Shown piece after piece: positions 8,023 to 16,920 of a DNA stretch of 64,000 nucleotides (position 1 is its first letter; each line of letters opens with the position of its first letter). The translations under genes were made by a program, and so were the position numbers. A model generated the notes under the pieces. It made no database searches and had not been told where the DNA came from. It saw only the letters and a list, made by a program, of their open reading frames with translations. The stretch spans positions 186,001 through 250,000 of the forward strand of contig CAWEXB010000009.1 of NCBI GenBank assembly GCA_963812915.1, written 5' to 3'. This stretch comes from JACVRW01 sp963812915 (GTDB lineage Bacteria > Actinomycetota > Thermoleophilia > Solirubrobacterales > Thermoleophilaceae).

Positions 8023-9824
8023 GGCAGCCCCGCGCGGGCGCTCGTCGCGCTCGGGATCCGGGGCCTGGTCGGTTGAGGCTGGACCCCCGACTCCTCTGGG
8101 CGCTCGGCGCCGGATCCGCGGCGATCGCGCTCGCACTGGTGCCGTTTCTCGCCACCGCCGACTTCCTGCCCGACCGCGCACTCTGGATCGTGCTCGACGT
8201 GGTTATCGGCGGCGGGTTCACGGCCGTGGGGCTCTTCGCCTGGTACCGCCGTCCGGACAACCGGGTCGGCGCGCTGATGGTCGCGACCGCCTTCGCCTGG
8301 TACTTCGTGATCGCCGGCAACACCGAGCCGGCCGTCTTGTGGACGTTCGGCCAGCTGTTCAGCAACCTCTTCGCCGCCACCGCGATCCACCTCCTGCTCG
8401 CATTCCCTTCCGGGCGACTGGAGACGGAGCTGGACCGCGTGGTGGTCGGGATCGCGTACGTCGCCACGACCGTCCTGTGGCTTCCCGTCCTGCTCTTCAG
8501 CGACCCGGCCGACTTCGGGTGCACGGACTGCCCCGAAAACCTTCTTCTGATCGACGCCGACGCCGGGTTCACGGACGCGTACTACGACGGGCTGGGCGTA
8601 GTCGGGATAGCGGTGATGGTCACGGTGCTGGCGCGACTGTTCCAGCGCTGGCGGAGGGCCAGCGCGCCGCTACGGCGTGTGGTCGGCCCGGTCTTCCTCG
8701 TCGGCGGAGCGTTCATGGTCGCCCTCGCGGCACTCTTGGCTGCCGGGCTCTTCGAGCCGTTCGGGCACGGGGTGACGATGAGCATCTTCTACGCCTGCGC
8801 GGTCGCCTTCGGACTCGTTCCCTACGTCTTTCTCGCCGGGCTCGTGCGCGGCCGCTGGCTACGCGGGCGGGGCCTGGGAACGCTGATCAACCGGCTCGGC
8901 CAACCCCACCAGGCCGGAACCCTGCGCGCGGAACTCGCCCGAGCGCTCGGCGATCCGTCGGTGGAGCTGGCCTACTGGCTGCCGGATTCGGGGCAGCACG
9001 TCGACGCCGAAGGGCGGCCGGTGGAACTGCCGCCCGCGGGAGCGGGTCGCGCAGTCACCGAGGTCGAGCGCGACGGACGGCGGATCGGCGCAATCGTCCA
9101 CGACCCGGCACTGCTCGACGACCCCGAGCAGGTCCGAGCCGCCGGGGCCGCCGCGGCGCTGGCGCTCGAGAACGCGCGTCTCGAGGCGGAGCTGCGCGCC
9201 AAGGTCGAGGAGCTGAGCGCTTCGCGCGCGCGTATCGTCGACTCGGGCTACGCGGCGCGCCGGCGCCTCGAGCGCGACCTACACGACGGTGCTCAGCAGC
9301 GCCTCGTGTCCCTCGCCCTCAGCCTGCGGATCCTCCGTTCGCGAGTCGCCGGCGATCCCGACGCCGTGGAGGAGCTCGACTCCGCCCGCGGCGAGCTCGA
9401 CCAGGCGCTCGCCGAGCTGCGCGAGCTCGCCCGCGGCATCCATCCCTCGGTGCTCACGGATCGCGGCCTGGATGCCGCCCTCGACGGGCTGGCCCGCCGG
9501 GCTCCGTTGCCGGTGGACCTCGAGGAGCTGCCGACCGAGCGCCTGCCGGATCGCGTGGAGTCCGCGGCCTACTTCGTGGTGGCGGAGGCGCTCACCAACG
9601 TCGCCAAGTACGCCCATGCGACCCGGGCGTGCGTCAACGTCAGACGTCTGGACGGCCAGGTGCTGGTCGAGGTGTCGGACGACGGCGTCGGCGGCGCCGA
9701 CCCCGCGACCGGCTCGGGCCTGCGCGGCCTGCTCGACCGGGTCTCGGCGGTCGGCGGGCGGCTCGAGGTCGACTCACGGCCCGGGCAGGGCACGACGGTC
9801 CGGGCGGCGATCCCGTGCGAGTAG
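8019..9824 (+). CDS. Membrane histidine kinase, HisKA_3 type
   Basis: Sensor kinase of 601 aa. The first half is hydrophobic with several helices and no obvious extracellular sensor domain. A short soluble region and coiled coil follow, then the HisKA_3 dimerisation domain with phospho-acceptor His in RDLHDGAQQRL. The HATPase_c domain has EALTNVAKYA (N box), SDDGVGG (G1) and GSGLRGLLDR (G2). This is the NarX/DegS-like class. It starts within the stop of the receiver gene. The signal is unknown. Confidence 0.88.
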   Translation: MRQPRAGARRARDPGPGRLRLDPRLLWALGAGSAAIALALVPFLATADFLPDRALWIVLDVVIGGGFTAVGLFAWYRRPDNRVGALMVATAFAWYFVIAGNTEPAVLWTFGQLFSNLFAATAIHLLLAFPSGRLETELDRVVVGIAYVATTVLWLPVLLFSDPADFGCTDCPENLLLIDADAGFTDAYYDGLGVVGIAVMVTVLARLFQRWRRASAPLRRVVGPVFLVGGAFMVALAALLAAGLFEPFGHGVTMSIFYACAVAFGLVPYVFLAGLVRGRWLRGRGLGTLINRLGQPHQAGTLRAELARALGDPSVELAYWLPDSGQHVDAEGRPVELPPAGAGRAVTEVERDGRRIGAIVHDPALLDDPEQVRAAGAAAALALENARLEAELRAKVEELSASRARIVDSGYAARRRLERDLHDGAQQRLVSLALSLRILRSRVAGDPDAVEELDSARGELDQALAELRELARGIHPSVLTDRGLDAALDGLARRAPLPVDLEELPTERLPDRVESAAYFVVAEALTNVAKYAHATRACVNVRRLDGQVLVEVSDDGVGGADPATGSGLRGLLDRVSAVGGRLEVDSRPGQGTTVRAAIPCE

Positions 9825-9898
9825 CCGGGCACGGGACGGGCCGAAGTACGCGGCGCCGCCTCGCCGGCGCCGAGGCGAGCGTCCGCCCGGACGCCGTC

Positions 9899-10294
9899 TC
9901 ACAACTCGGGCTGGGTGCGACCTTCGCCGTAGTCGGGGATCTGCTGGACGGCCCAGCCGTTGCCGTCGGGATCGCTGAAGAACACGAATCTGCCCCACGG
10001 AAAGTCCTGGACCTCGGAGACCTCGAGCCCCCGTCGCACGAGCTCGTCCCGGGCAGCCTCGACGTCCTCCACCACCAGCTGAAGCCCCTGGAGCGAGCCC
10101 GGGTCCATCTCGGTGATGCCCTCACCGATCGAGACCGAGCAGCCTGAGCCCGGCGGGGTCAGCTGGACGAAGCGGAGGCCTTCGCGGACCGTTACGTCGT
10201 TGTCCACGCTGAAGCCGGCCCGCTCTGCGTAGAACGCCTTCGCCCGGTCGACGTCGGACACCGGAACCGGGATCAGCTCGAGTCTGAAATCCAT
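9899..10294 (-). CDS. VOC-superfamily (glyoxalase/bleomycin-resistance-like) protein
   Basis: Protein of 131 aa made of one vicinal-oxygen-chelate domain in two halves: IPVPVSDVDRAKAFYAERAG at the start and FVFFSDPDGNGWAVQQIP at the end, the usual paired beta-alpha-beta-beta-beta signature. Such proteins are metal-dependent lyases, dioxygenases or binding proteins; the substrate is not readable. The ATG at 10294 was chosen because upstream codons in the longer open frame are Arg-rich noise and would overlap the antiporter. Confidence 0.85.
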   Translation of the reverse strand: MDFRLELIPVPVSDVDRAKAFYAERAGFSVDNDVTVREGLRFVQLTPPGSGCSVSIGEGITEMDPGSLQGLQLVVEDVEAARDELVRRGLEVSEVQDFPWGRFVFFSDPDGNGWAVQQIPDYGEGRTQPEL

Positions 10295-10356
10295 CCGGCG
10301 CGGCAGTCTATCCCCCGGGTATCCCGGACTGCGCCGCGCAAGCGACAATTCGGGCC

Positions 10357-11943
10357 GTGCACGACTTCGAGATCTTCCTGGCCGCATTGTTCGTGTCGGT
10401 CGCGGGCTTGAACGCGATCGCGCGCTGGCTGTCGGTGCCCTATCCGATCCCGCTCGTGCTGGGTGGGCTCGTGCTCGGGCTGCTACCGGGCATCCCAGAG
10501 ATCGAGCTCGAGCCCGACCTGGTGCTCGTGATCTTCCTGCCGCCGCTGCTCTACGCGGCCGCGTTCTTCTCGGACCTGCGCGCGCTGCGCAGCGACCTTC
10601 GCGGGATCTCGGTCGCATCGATCGGGTTGGTGCTCCTGACGACCGGGACCGTGGCTGTGATCGCGCACGAGGCGATCGGGCTCTCCTGGCCGCTGGCGTT
10701 CGCGCTCGGCGCCATCGTCTCGCCCACCGACCCGGTTGCCGCCACCGCGATAATGCGCCAGCTCGGCGCCCCGCGCCGGCTCGTGAACTTCATCGAGGGC
10801 GAGAGCCTCGTAAACGACGCCACCGCGCTCGTGGCCTACCGCGTAGCGGTGGCCGCCGTCGTCGGCGGGAGCTTCTCGGCGCTCGACGCGGGGCTCGAGT
10901 TCCTGGGGGCGGCCGCAGGCGGGATCGCGATCGGCTTGGTGGTCGGCTTCGTGGTGGCGGAGATCCGGCGCCGGCTCGACGACGCGCCGACCGAGATCAC
11001 GATCTCGCTGCTCACCGCGTACGCCGCGTTCGTCCCGGCTGACGCGCTCGGACTGTCCGGGGTGCTGGCGGCGGTCACCGCCGGCATCTATCTCGGATGG
11101 ATGGCGCCGGACCTGATCACGCCGCAGACGCGCCTCCAGAGCACCGCGGTCTGGGAGATCCTCGTCTTCCTACTCAACGCCACGCTGTTCATCCTGATCG
11201 GGCTGCAGCTGCCGGTGATAATTGAGGGCCTCGACGCCTACACGATGGGCGAAGTGCTCGGCTACGCGGCGCTCGTCTGCGCCACAGTGATCGGCACCCG
11301 CTTCGCCTTTTCGTTCACGGCCCCCTACGTGATCCGGGCGCTCGATCGCCGCCCCTCCCAGCGGGAGCGGCGCATCGGCGCCCGCCCGCGGATCGTGTCG
11401 GCCTGGGCGGGGATGCGCGGAGCGGTCTCGTTGGCTGCAGCGCTCGCGCTGCCACTCGAGACCGACGCCGGGGTACCGATCCCCGAGCGCGACCTGATTC
11501 TGTTCATCACCTTCGCGCTGATCCTCGTGACGGTGGTCGGACAGGGGCTGACGCTTCCGTACCTGATCCGTGCCCTGGGGGTGCGGGAGGACGGCGCCGA
11601 GGAGGAGGCAGAGGAGATGCGGGCGCGATACGCGGCGTCGCGCGCGGCCCTGGAGCGCCTAGACGAGCTGGCGATCGAGGACTGGACGCTCGACGACACG
11701 ATCGACCGTGTCCGCGGCCTTTACGAGTTCCGCCAGCGGCGCGTCAAGGTGCGAGCCGGCAAGATCGAGGACGAGGACGGTATCCAGGACCGCTCGCTCG
11801 CCTACCAGCGCCTGATGCACGAGCTCTACACCGTGCAGCGCCAGGCGATCGTCCAGCTACGCAACAGCGGCGAGATCAGCAATGACGTGATGCACCGCAT
11901 CGAGCGCGAGTTCGACCTGGAGGAGTCGCGGCTGGAAGTGTGA
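10357..11943 (+). CDS. Na+/H+ antiporter, CPA1 (NhaP/NHE) type
   Basis: Membrane protein of 528 aa. About twelve helices fill the first 400 residues, with the CPA1 ion-site region GAIVSPTDPVAATAIM and GESLVNDATALVAYR. A hydrophilic, charged cytoplasmic tail of roughly 120 residues follows, rich in Glu and Arg, as in bacterial NhaP and NHE-type exchangers. It likely exports Na+ in exchange for H+. It begins with GTG and is divergent from the VOC gene. It is of a different family from the CPA2 antiporter near 1.5 kb. Confidence 0.9.
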   Translation: MHDFEIFLAALFVSVAGLNAIARWLSVPYPIPLVLGGLVLGLLPGIPEIELEPDLVLVIFLPPLLYAAAFFSDLRALRSDLRGISVASIGLVLLTTGTVAVIAHEAIGLSWPLAFALGAIVSPTDPVAATAIMRQLGAPRRLVNFIEGESLVNDATALVAYRVAVAAVVGGSFSALDAGLEFLGAAAGGIAIGLVVGFVVAEIRRRLDDAPTEITISLLTAYAAFVPADALGLSGVLAAVTAGIYLGWMAPDLITPQTRLQSTAVWEILVFLLNATLFILIGLQLPVIIEGLDAYTMGEVLGYAALVCATVIGTRFAFSFTAPYVIRALDRRPSQRERRIGARPRIVSAWAGMRGAVSLAAALALPLETDAGVPIPERDLILFITFALILVTVVGQGLTLPYLIRALGVREDGAEEEAEEMRARYAASRAALERLDELAIEDWTLDDTIDRVRGLYEFRQRRVKVRAGKIEDEDGIQDRSLAYQRLMHELYTVQRQAIVQLRNSGEISNDVMHRIEREFDLEESRLEV

Positions 11944-11961
11944 CCTTGCTCGGGGGAATCC

Positions 11962-12831
11962 TCAGGCGTCGCCCGCGCAGCGGAATCCGGTGTTGCCCGT
12001 AGTCGATTCGGGCTCCAGTGCGTTGCGGGCGGCTACGCGGTAGCGGCGGCAGTAGGAGTGGTGGCACAGATAGGAGCCACCGCGCGTCGAGCGATTCGTG
12101 CCGCGTCGCGGCCCCTGCGGGTTCGTGCGGCGGTCGCGGGTGTGGAAGTCGGGGCTGTACCAGTCCGCACACCACTCCCACACGTTGCCGGTCATGTTGT
12201 GCAGTCCGTAGCCGTTGGCCGGAAAGGCGTCGACCGGACAGGGGCCGTAGAAGCCGTCGGCACTCGTGTTCTCGCCCGGGAAAGTGCCCTGCCAGACATT
12301 CATGCGGTGCTCGCCCCCCGGCTCGCGCTCGTCGCCCCACGGGAACACCTTTCCCTCGAGGCCTCCGCGCGCTGCGTACTCCCACTCCGCCTCGCTCGGC
12401 AGCCGTTTGCCGGCCCACTCGCAGTACGCCTGCGCGTCGTTCCAGCTGACGTGCAGGACCGGATGGTCCTTGCGCCCGTCGAGGTCCGACTGTGGACCCT
12501 CCGGGCGGCGCCAGTCGGCCCCCTCCACCTGGCGCCACCAGGGCGCCTGCGCCGCCCCCCGCGTCGGCGGGAAGTCGTCCGGCAGCAGGCCGGCGAACAC
12601 AAACGACCAGCCGAAGCGCTCGGCTTCCGTCACGTGGTGCGTGTCCTCGACGAAGGCGGCGAACTCGGCGTTCGAGAGCGCATGGCGGTCGATCCGGAAC
12701 GGATCGAGCCGGATCCGGCGCGGCGGTCCCTCGCCGTCGCCCGGGTAGGCCGAAGGACCGTCGTTCCCCATCAGGAACTCGCCGCCTTCGAGCAGCACCA
12801 TCCCTGCCCGGGCCGAGGACGCCTCCGCCAT
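11962..12831 (-). CDS. Formylglycine-generating enzyme (sulfatase-modifying factor)
   Basis: FGE converts the active-site Cys of type I sulfatases to formylglycine. The 289-aa protein begins with the family's MVLLEGGEFLMGNDG and contains the GNVWEWCADW block. Its C-terminal SYLCHHSYCRRYRVAARN carries the two catalytic Cys residues (pattern C-x4-C) that bind copper and oxidise the substrate. It sits directly downstream of a Cys-type sulfatase gene, its obvious client. ATG at 12831 gives the normal family start; an in-frame ATG at 12900 would add an unconserved leader. Confidence 0.93.
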   Translation of the reverse strand: MAEASSARAGMVLLEGGEFLMGNDGPSAYPGDGEGPPRRIRLDPFRIDRHALSNAEFAAFVEDTHHVTEAERFGWSFVFAGLLPDDFPPTRGAAQAPWWRQVEGADWRRPEGPQSDLDGRKDHPVLHVSWNDAQAYCEWAGKRLPSEAEWEYAARGGLEGKVFPWGDEREPGGEHRMNVWQGTFPGENTSADGFYGPCPVDAFPANGYGLHNMTGNVWEWCADWYSPDFHTRDRRTNPQGPRRGTNRSTRGGSYLCHHSYCRRYRVAARNALEPESTTGNTGFRCAGDA

Positions 12832-12906
12832 CGGCCGGAGTCTAGGGGCGGGCCCAGCTCCGTAGCTCGCGGGCGCCGCGCGGACGGCGAGCCCCGTCAT
12901 GCCGCC

Positions 12907-15276
12907 CTATTGGCGCGACATCGCGACGCGCAGGAGCTCCTCCGGGCTGATCAGGTGGTCGAGGTCCTCGGCGGCCTCGTCGATGTCGATCTGGACCCAG
13001 TGGAGGCGCCCGGTGAAGGCGTTCTCGTAGCCGTGGTCGTCGCTCACGGGCGTCGCGCTGTCGCGACCCAGATCGGTCGTCTCGTCGGCGGAGAAGACCA
13101 CCGGCTGGGTGTTCTCGACACGCCCCTCGCCGACCTTGTCGCCGTCGACGTAGAGCCTCGCATCCCCACCCTTCCCGAGCCCGCCGCCGTCGTAGGTGAA
13201 CTCCATCCGCACCTGATGCTCGCCCGGCGGCACCACCTGGTCGCCGTAGACCTTGAAGCGCTGGAGGCCGAAGAAGTTGTAACAGTAGGCCGGGCGCCCC
13301 CCGTCGAGATACAGGCTCCAGCCCCCGTAGGCGCCGCCCTGCGCGATCAGGACCCCCTCGCCGCCATCCTCCGGCACCTCGATCCGCGCGGTCACGGCGT
13401 GCGACTTGTTCTTGACGACGAGCACGGAGTTCTCTGACAGCCGGCCCATCCCCCCGAACAGCAGCTGAGACTTCCCGCGGATCAGCTGCGGGCGCCCGGC
13501 AAGGTCGGCGTTGAAGCGCTCGAAGCGGCGGTCGTCGAGCGGGAGCACGTTGTAGCGGGTCGCCTCGAGCAGGAAGAGGCGCTGCAGGTCGCGCAGCTTC
13601 TCCGGCTGGTCGGCCGACAGGTCGTGTGCCTGCGTCCAGTCCTCGGGCGCGTAGAGCTCCCAGACGTCGTCGTCGTACGCCGGCATCTCGGTGGGCTTCC
13701 ACGGGATGCTGTGGCGCGTGACCGCGGTCCAGCCCTTGTGGTAGATGCCGCGGTTCACGAACATCTCGAAGTACTGCGTCTCCCGGTGCTCGCGCGCCGC
13801 CGCGTCGTCGAAGGTCGGCGCCATGCTCTTCCCGTGCAGGGGCATCTGCTGCACCCCGTGCACGAAGGTCGGCTCGGGCAGACCGGCCACGTCGAGCACG
13901 GTCGCAGCGACGTCGATCACGTGGCTGAACTGCGTCCGCACCTCGCCGCGCGCCTCGAAGCCGCGCGGCCAGTGCACGACGGTGCCGTTGCGCGTGCCGC
14001 CCCAGTGTGAGGCGATCTGCTTGGTCCACTGGTAGGGCGTGTCCATCGCGTGCGCCCAGCCGACCGCGTAGTGGTTGTTGGCCGCGACGGTGCCGAACTC
14101 GTGGATGCGCGAGACCATGAACTCGGTCGTCTCGATCCCCGCCGCGCCGTTGAGGGAGATCAGTTCATTGAACGTGCCCTGTGGCGTCCCCTCGGCGGAG
14201 GCGCCGTTGTCGCCGATGATGTAGTAGATCAGCGTGTCGTCGAGCACCTCGAGCTCTTCGAGGGCCTCTACCAGCCGGCCGATGTGGTGGTCGGTGTGCT
14301 CGAGGAAGCCGGCGTACACCTCCATTTGGCGCGCGAGCACCGGCTTGAGATCGTCGGGCATGTCGTCCCAAGCCGGGATCTCATCCGGCCGCTCGGTCAG
14401 CTCGGCCTCGGGCGGGATCACGCCGAGCTCCTTCTGGCGCGCGAAGGTCTTCTCGCGCAGCGCGTCCCAGCCCTGGTCGAACTTGCCCTTGTACCGGTCC
14501 GACCACTCGGTGGGCACGTGGTGCGGCGCGTGCGTCGCGCCGGGCGCGAAGTAGGCGAAGAACGGCTTGTCTCGCATCAGCGCCTTCTGCTGGCGAATCC
14601 AGTCGATCGCCCGGTCCGTCATGTCCTCGGTGAAGTGGTAGCCCTCCTCCGGGGAGCGGTCGGGCTCCACCGGCACGGTGCCGTCGTAGATCGCCGGGGC
14701 GTACTGGTTCGTCTCGCCGCCGATGAAGCCGTAGAAGTGCTCGAACCCGCCGCCGCCGCTCGGCCAGGCGTCGAACGGCCCCAGCGGGCTCGTCTCCCAG
14801 ACCGGCACCTCGTGGCACTTGCCGAACTGCGCCGTCGAGTAGCCGTTCAGCTTGAGCGTCTCCGCGAGCGGGGCGGCGGTGTTCGGCCGGATCGAGTTGT
14901 AGCCGGGCGCCGACGTGGCGATCTCCGTGATCCCGCCCATCCCGACCGAATGGTGGTTGCGCCCGGTCATCAGCGCCTGGCGCGTGGGCGAGCAGAGGGC
15001 GGTCGTGTGGAAGCGGTTGTACCTGAGCCCGTTGGCCGCGAGGCGCTCCGCGGTGGGCGTCGCGCACGGGCCGCCGAACGCGCTGGAGGCGCCGAAGCCG
15101 ACGTCGTCGAGCAGGATCACGAGCACGTTCGGCGCGCCCTCGGGCGGGCGCAGCGGCTCGATCGGCGGGAACGACGCGTCCGGCGTCCTTCGCGTCGTAG
15201 GTGACGAGTCCCTCGTAGCGGCTTGTGCGGGAATCGGCAGGACGTCCCGCTGCACGTCGTCTGGATTGCTCGCCAT
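12907..15276 (-). CDS. Arylsulfatase, type I (Cys-type)
   Basis: Sulfatase of 789 aa hydrolysing sulfate esters. The metal-binding NVLVILLDDVGFG is at residues 50-62 and the formylglycine signature CSPTRQALMTGR starts at Cys95, followed by GNHH-type and FGKCHEVPVW blocks. No signal peptide is seen. It is paired with FGE just downstream. Residues about 19-31 look out of frame: the neighbouring frame reads YEGLVTYDAKD, which sulfatases of this subgroup normally carry, before the frame returns at PDASFPPIEP. Two compensating indels near 15190-15230 explain this. Confidence 0.92.
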   Translation of the reverse strand: MASNPDDVQRDVLPIPAQAATRDSSPTTRRTPDASFPPIEPLRPPEGAPNVLVILLDDVGFGASSAFGGPCATPTAERLAANGLRYNRFHTTALCSPTRQALMTGRNHHSVGMGGITEIATSAPGYNSIRPNTAAPLAETLKLNGYSTAQFGKCHEVPVWETSPLGPFDAWPSGGGGFEHFYGFIGGETNQYAPAIYDGTVPVEPDRSPEEGYHFTEDMTDRAIDWIRQQKALMRDKPFFAYFAPGATHAPHHVPTEWSDRYKGKFDQGWDALREKTFARQKELGVIPPEAELTERPDEIPAWDDMPDDLKPVLARQMEVYAGFLEHTDHHIGRLVEALEELEVLDDTLIYYIIGDNGASAEGTPQGTFNELISLNGAAGIETTEFMVSRIHEFGTVAANNHYAVGWAHAMDTPYQWTKQIASHWGGTRNGTVVHWPRGFEARGEVRTQFSHVIDVAATVLDVAGLPEPTFVHGVQQMPLHGKSMAPTFDDAAAREHRETQYFEMFVNRGIYHKGWTAVTRHSIPWKPTEMPAYDDDVWELYAPEDWTQAHDLSADQPEKLRDLQRLFLLEATRYNVLPLDDRRFERFNADLAGRPQLIRGKSQLLFGGMGRLSENSVLVVKNKSHAVTARIEVPEDGGEGVLIAQGGAYGGWSLYLDGGRPAYCYNFFGLQRFKVYGDQVVPPGEHQVRMEFTYDGGGLGKGGDARLYVDGDKVGEGRVENTQPVVFSADETTDLGRDSATPVSDDHGYENAFTGRLHWVQIDIDEAAEDLDHLISPEELLRVAMSRQ

Positions 15277-15441
15277 GTCGAGGTGCCCTCTCCTTCAGGC
15301 CGACCGCGCGTGAACGCCGTCCGCCATACGCGCTGAGGCCGTAGATGATCAACAGGTCGATGCCGAAGATTGCCAGCGACCAGAAGTGTGGGGGTGGCTC
15401 ACCCCCTCACGAGACCTACAGCAGCGATACTCGCCAACGGG

Positions 15442-15852
15442 ATGTGGGATGAACGCATCAGCGTCGTTCGGGCGTTTGCCGACGCGATCACCAATCGCGA
15501 CCTCGAGGCGGCCCTCGAGCTCTGCCACGCCGAGATCGAGTTCTTCTCGCTGCTGGCACAGCTCGAGGCGAGCCCCTACCGCGGGTTCGCCGGTATTCGC
15601 AGGTACTTCAGGGACGTCGACGCGACCTGGGAGGAATGGCGAGTCGAGGTCGAGCAGCTGTTATCCACGCCGGACGGCCGCGTCGTGATCGTCATGTCCA
15701 CGCACATGCGCGGAAGGGGGAGCGGGCTCCCATTCGCACAGCGAGTCGCGAACGTCTGGGAGTTCAAGGACGAGAAGCTCTGGCGCGCCACGATGTACCG
15801 CGATCCCGCCGACGCACTGCGGGCGACCGCGGCGCCGCCGCTCGAGAAATAG
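15442..15852 (+). CDS. SnoaL/NTF2-like protein
   Basis: Small cone-shaped NTF2-like fold protein of 136 aa: VVRAFADAITNRDLEAALELC, then YRGFAGIRRYFRDVDATWEEW, and a C-terminal VWEFKDEKLWRATMYRDPADAL, all typical of SnoaL-like polyketide cyclase/ketosteroid isomerase relatives. Catalytic role is unknown and many such proteins are small-molecule binding or isomerase enzymes. ATG at 15442 fits the family's N-terminus better than the in-frame start at 15370. Confidence 0.8.
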   Translation: MWDERISVVRAFADAITNRDLEAALELCHAEIEFFSLLAQLEASPYRGFAGIRRYFRDVDATWEEWRVEVEQLLSTPDGRVVIVMSTHMRGRGSGLPFAQRVANVWEFKDEKLWRATMYRDPADALRATAAPPLEK

Positions 15853-15882
15853 CGGCACAAGTGGGTGCTCGCTTATGCGCGG

Positions 15883-16326
15883 CTAATCGCCGCGGTAGGC
15901 GTCGACGACGGCGGTGAGGTCCTGGATGACGAGGAATCGGGTGATCAGCCCGTCGTGGAAGTCGAGGACGGTGGCGTACTCGCTCTCGGGCACCGTGATG
16001 CCGCTCTTCTTGACCTCGACGCTCTCCGTGCCGAGGAACACGACGCGCTCGCCGTTGCCGAAGAACTCGCGCGGCCGCTTCTGCCGGAACTCGAGGATGT
16101 CCCCGAGCCTGACGAGGTGATCCACGACCGCCTGCTTGCCGCGCCGCTCTCCGCTGATGGGCGTGCCGTCCGGGATCGTCGCCTTGAACACCACGTCCTC
16201 TGCGAGATGGTCGATCAGAGGCTGCCAATCGTCCGATTCGAAGAGGCTGCGTACGAGCGAGGTGTAGTCCACGGGGTCCTCCCGAAGTGCGCTGTCCACC
16301 GTCTCTTCACGAAGCATGCTGTCCAT
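15883..16326 (-). CDS. SnoaL/NTF2-like protein with repeat-encoded N-terminus
   Basis: NTF2-fold protein of 147 aa: LVRSLFESDDWQPLIDHLAEDVVFKATIP, KQAVVDHLVRLGDI and FHDGLITRFLVIQDL match SnoaL-like proteins. The first 20 residues are two copies of a nonapeptide (MLREETVDS, ALREDPVDY) encoded by tandem 27-bp repeats, and a third DNA copy extends upstream of the ATG. The gene is divergent from the MarR regulator across a short intergenic region with a CTTG-N4-CAAG palindrome, so it is a likely MarR target. Confidence 0.75.
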   Translation of the reverse strand: MDSMLREETVDSALREDPVDYTSLVRSLFESDDWQPLIDHLAEDVVFKATIPDGTPISGERRGKQAVVDHLVRLGDILEFRQKRPREFFGNGERVVFLGTESVEVKKSGITVPESEYATVLDFHDGLITRFLVIQDLTAVVDAYRGD

Positions 16327-16347
16327 CGGGTCCTCCCGAGCTTTGGG
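16267..16347. repeat. Three tandem imperfect 27-bp repeats
   Basis: Units at 16267-16293, 16294-16320 and 16321-16347, each beginning GTCCA on the plus strand and sharing most of a TCCTCCCGA core (TCTTCACGA in the middle unit). The first two units encode the N-terminal nonapeptide pair of the SnoaL-like protein; the third spans its ATG. The unit length is a multiple of three, so copy-number change would not alter the frame. Confidence 0.8.
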
Positions 16348-16364
16348 TAGCTGGCCGTTAAATA

Positions 16365-16378
16365 ACTTGTCATCAAGA
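16365..16378. promoter_or_regulatory. Candidate MarR operator
   Basis: The intergenic region between the divergent SnoaL-like gene and the marR-like gene contains CTTG-TCAT-CAAG (16366-16377) inside the only AT-rich stretch nearby. MarR proteins commonly bind such short palindromes over their own divergent promoters. The assignment is inference from position and symmetry. Confidence 0.45.
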
Positions 16379-16407
16379 TAGCAGACGCCAAGCTAAGCTT
16401 CGGACGC

Positions 16408-16903
16408 GTGGCCACTGACTCCGTCGACCGCATCGTGCAGGCGTGGGCCAAGCGCGATCCGCGCCTGGACGCGAGCCCGCTCGAGGTCGCCGGCCGCCTA
16501 CTGTTGTGCGCCGCCCATCTCGAGCGGGCCATCGTCGCCGCACTCGAGCCCTTCGAGCTGAGCTTCGGCGACTTCGACGTACTGAACACGCTGCGGCGAC
16601 GCGGCGATAAGCTCGGCACCAACCCCAGCGACCTGGCCCGGTCCTCGCTGATCACCACCGGCGCGATGACCGCGCGGCTCGACCGTCTCGAGCGCGCCGG
16701 ACTCATCAGACGAGCGCCCGATCCGAGAGACCGGCGAGCCGTGCGTGTCCACATCGCCGAAGAGGGCGAGCAGGTCGCCGAGCGAGCCCTCCACGCCGTA
16801 ATTGCCGCCGACAAGGCTTTCCTCGAGCCGCTCAGCCAACGCCGGCGCGACTCAGTCGCCTCAGCGCTCGAAACAACTCCTCCTGCGCGCCGAATCCGAC
16901 TGA
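16408..16903 (+). CDS. MarR-family transcriptional regulator (one frame shift)
   Basis: Winged-helix regulator, about 164 aa when corrected. LEPFELSFGDFDVLNTLRR, the recognition helix region NPSDLARSSLITTGAMTARL and the wing RAPDPRDRRAVRVHI are classic MarR. In the sequence as given, the frame does not stop and runs into the next gene. Removing one base near 16869 gives the natural ending KQLLLRAESD and a stop at 16901-16903; the 496-base length is one more than a multiple of three. The GTG start at 16408 lies just after the candidate operator. Confidence 0.8.
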
Positions 16904-16920
16904 CCGAGAGATCGCGGCGA

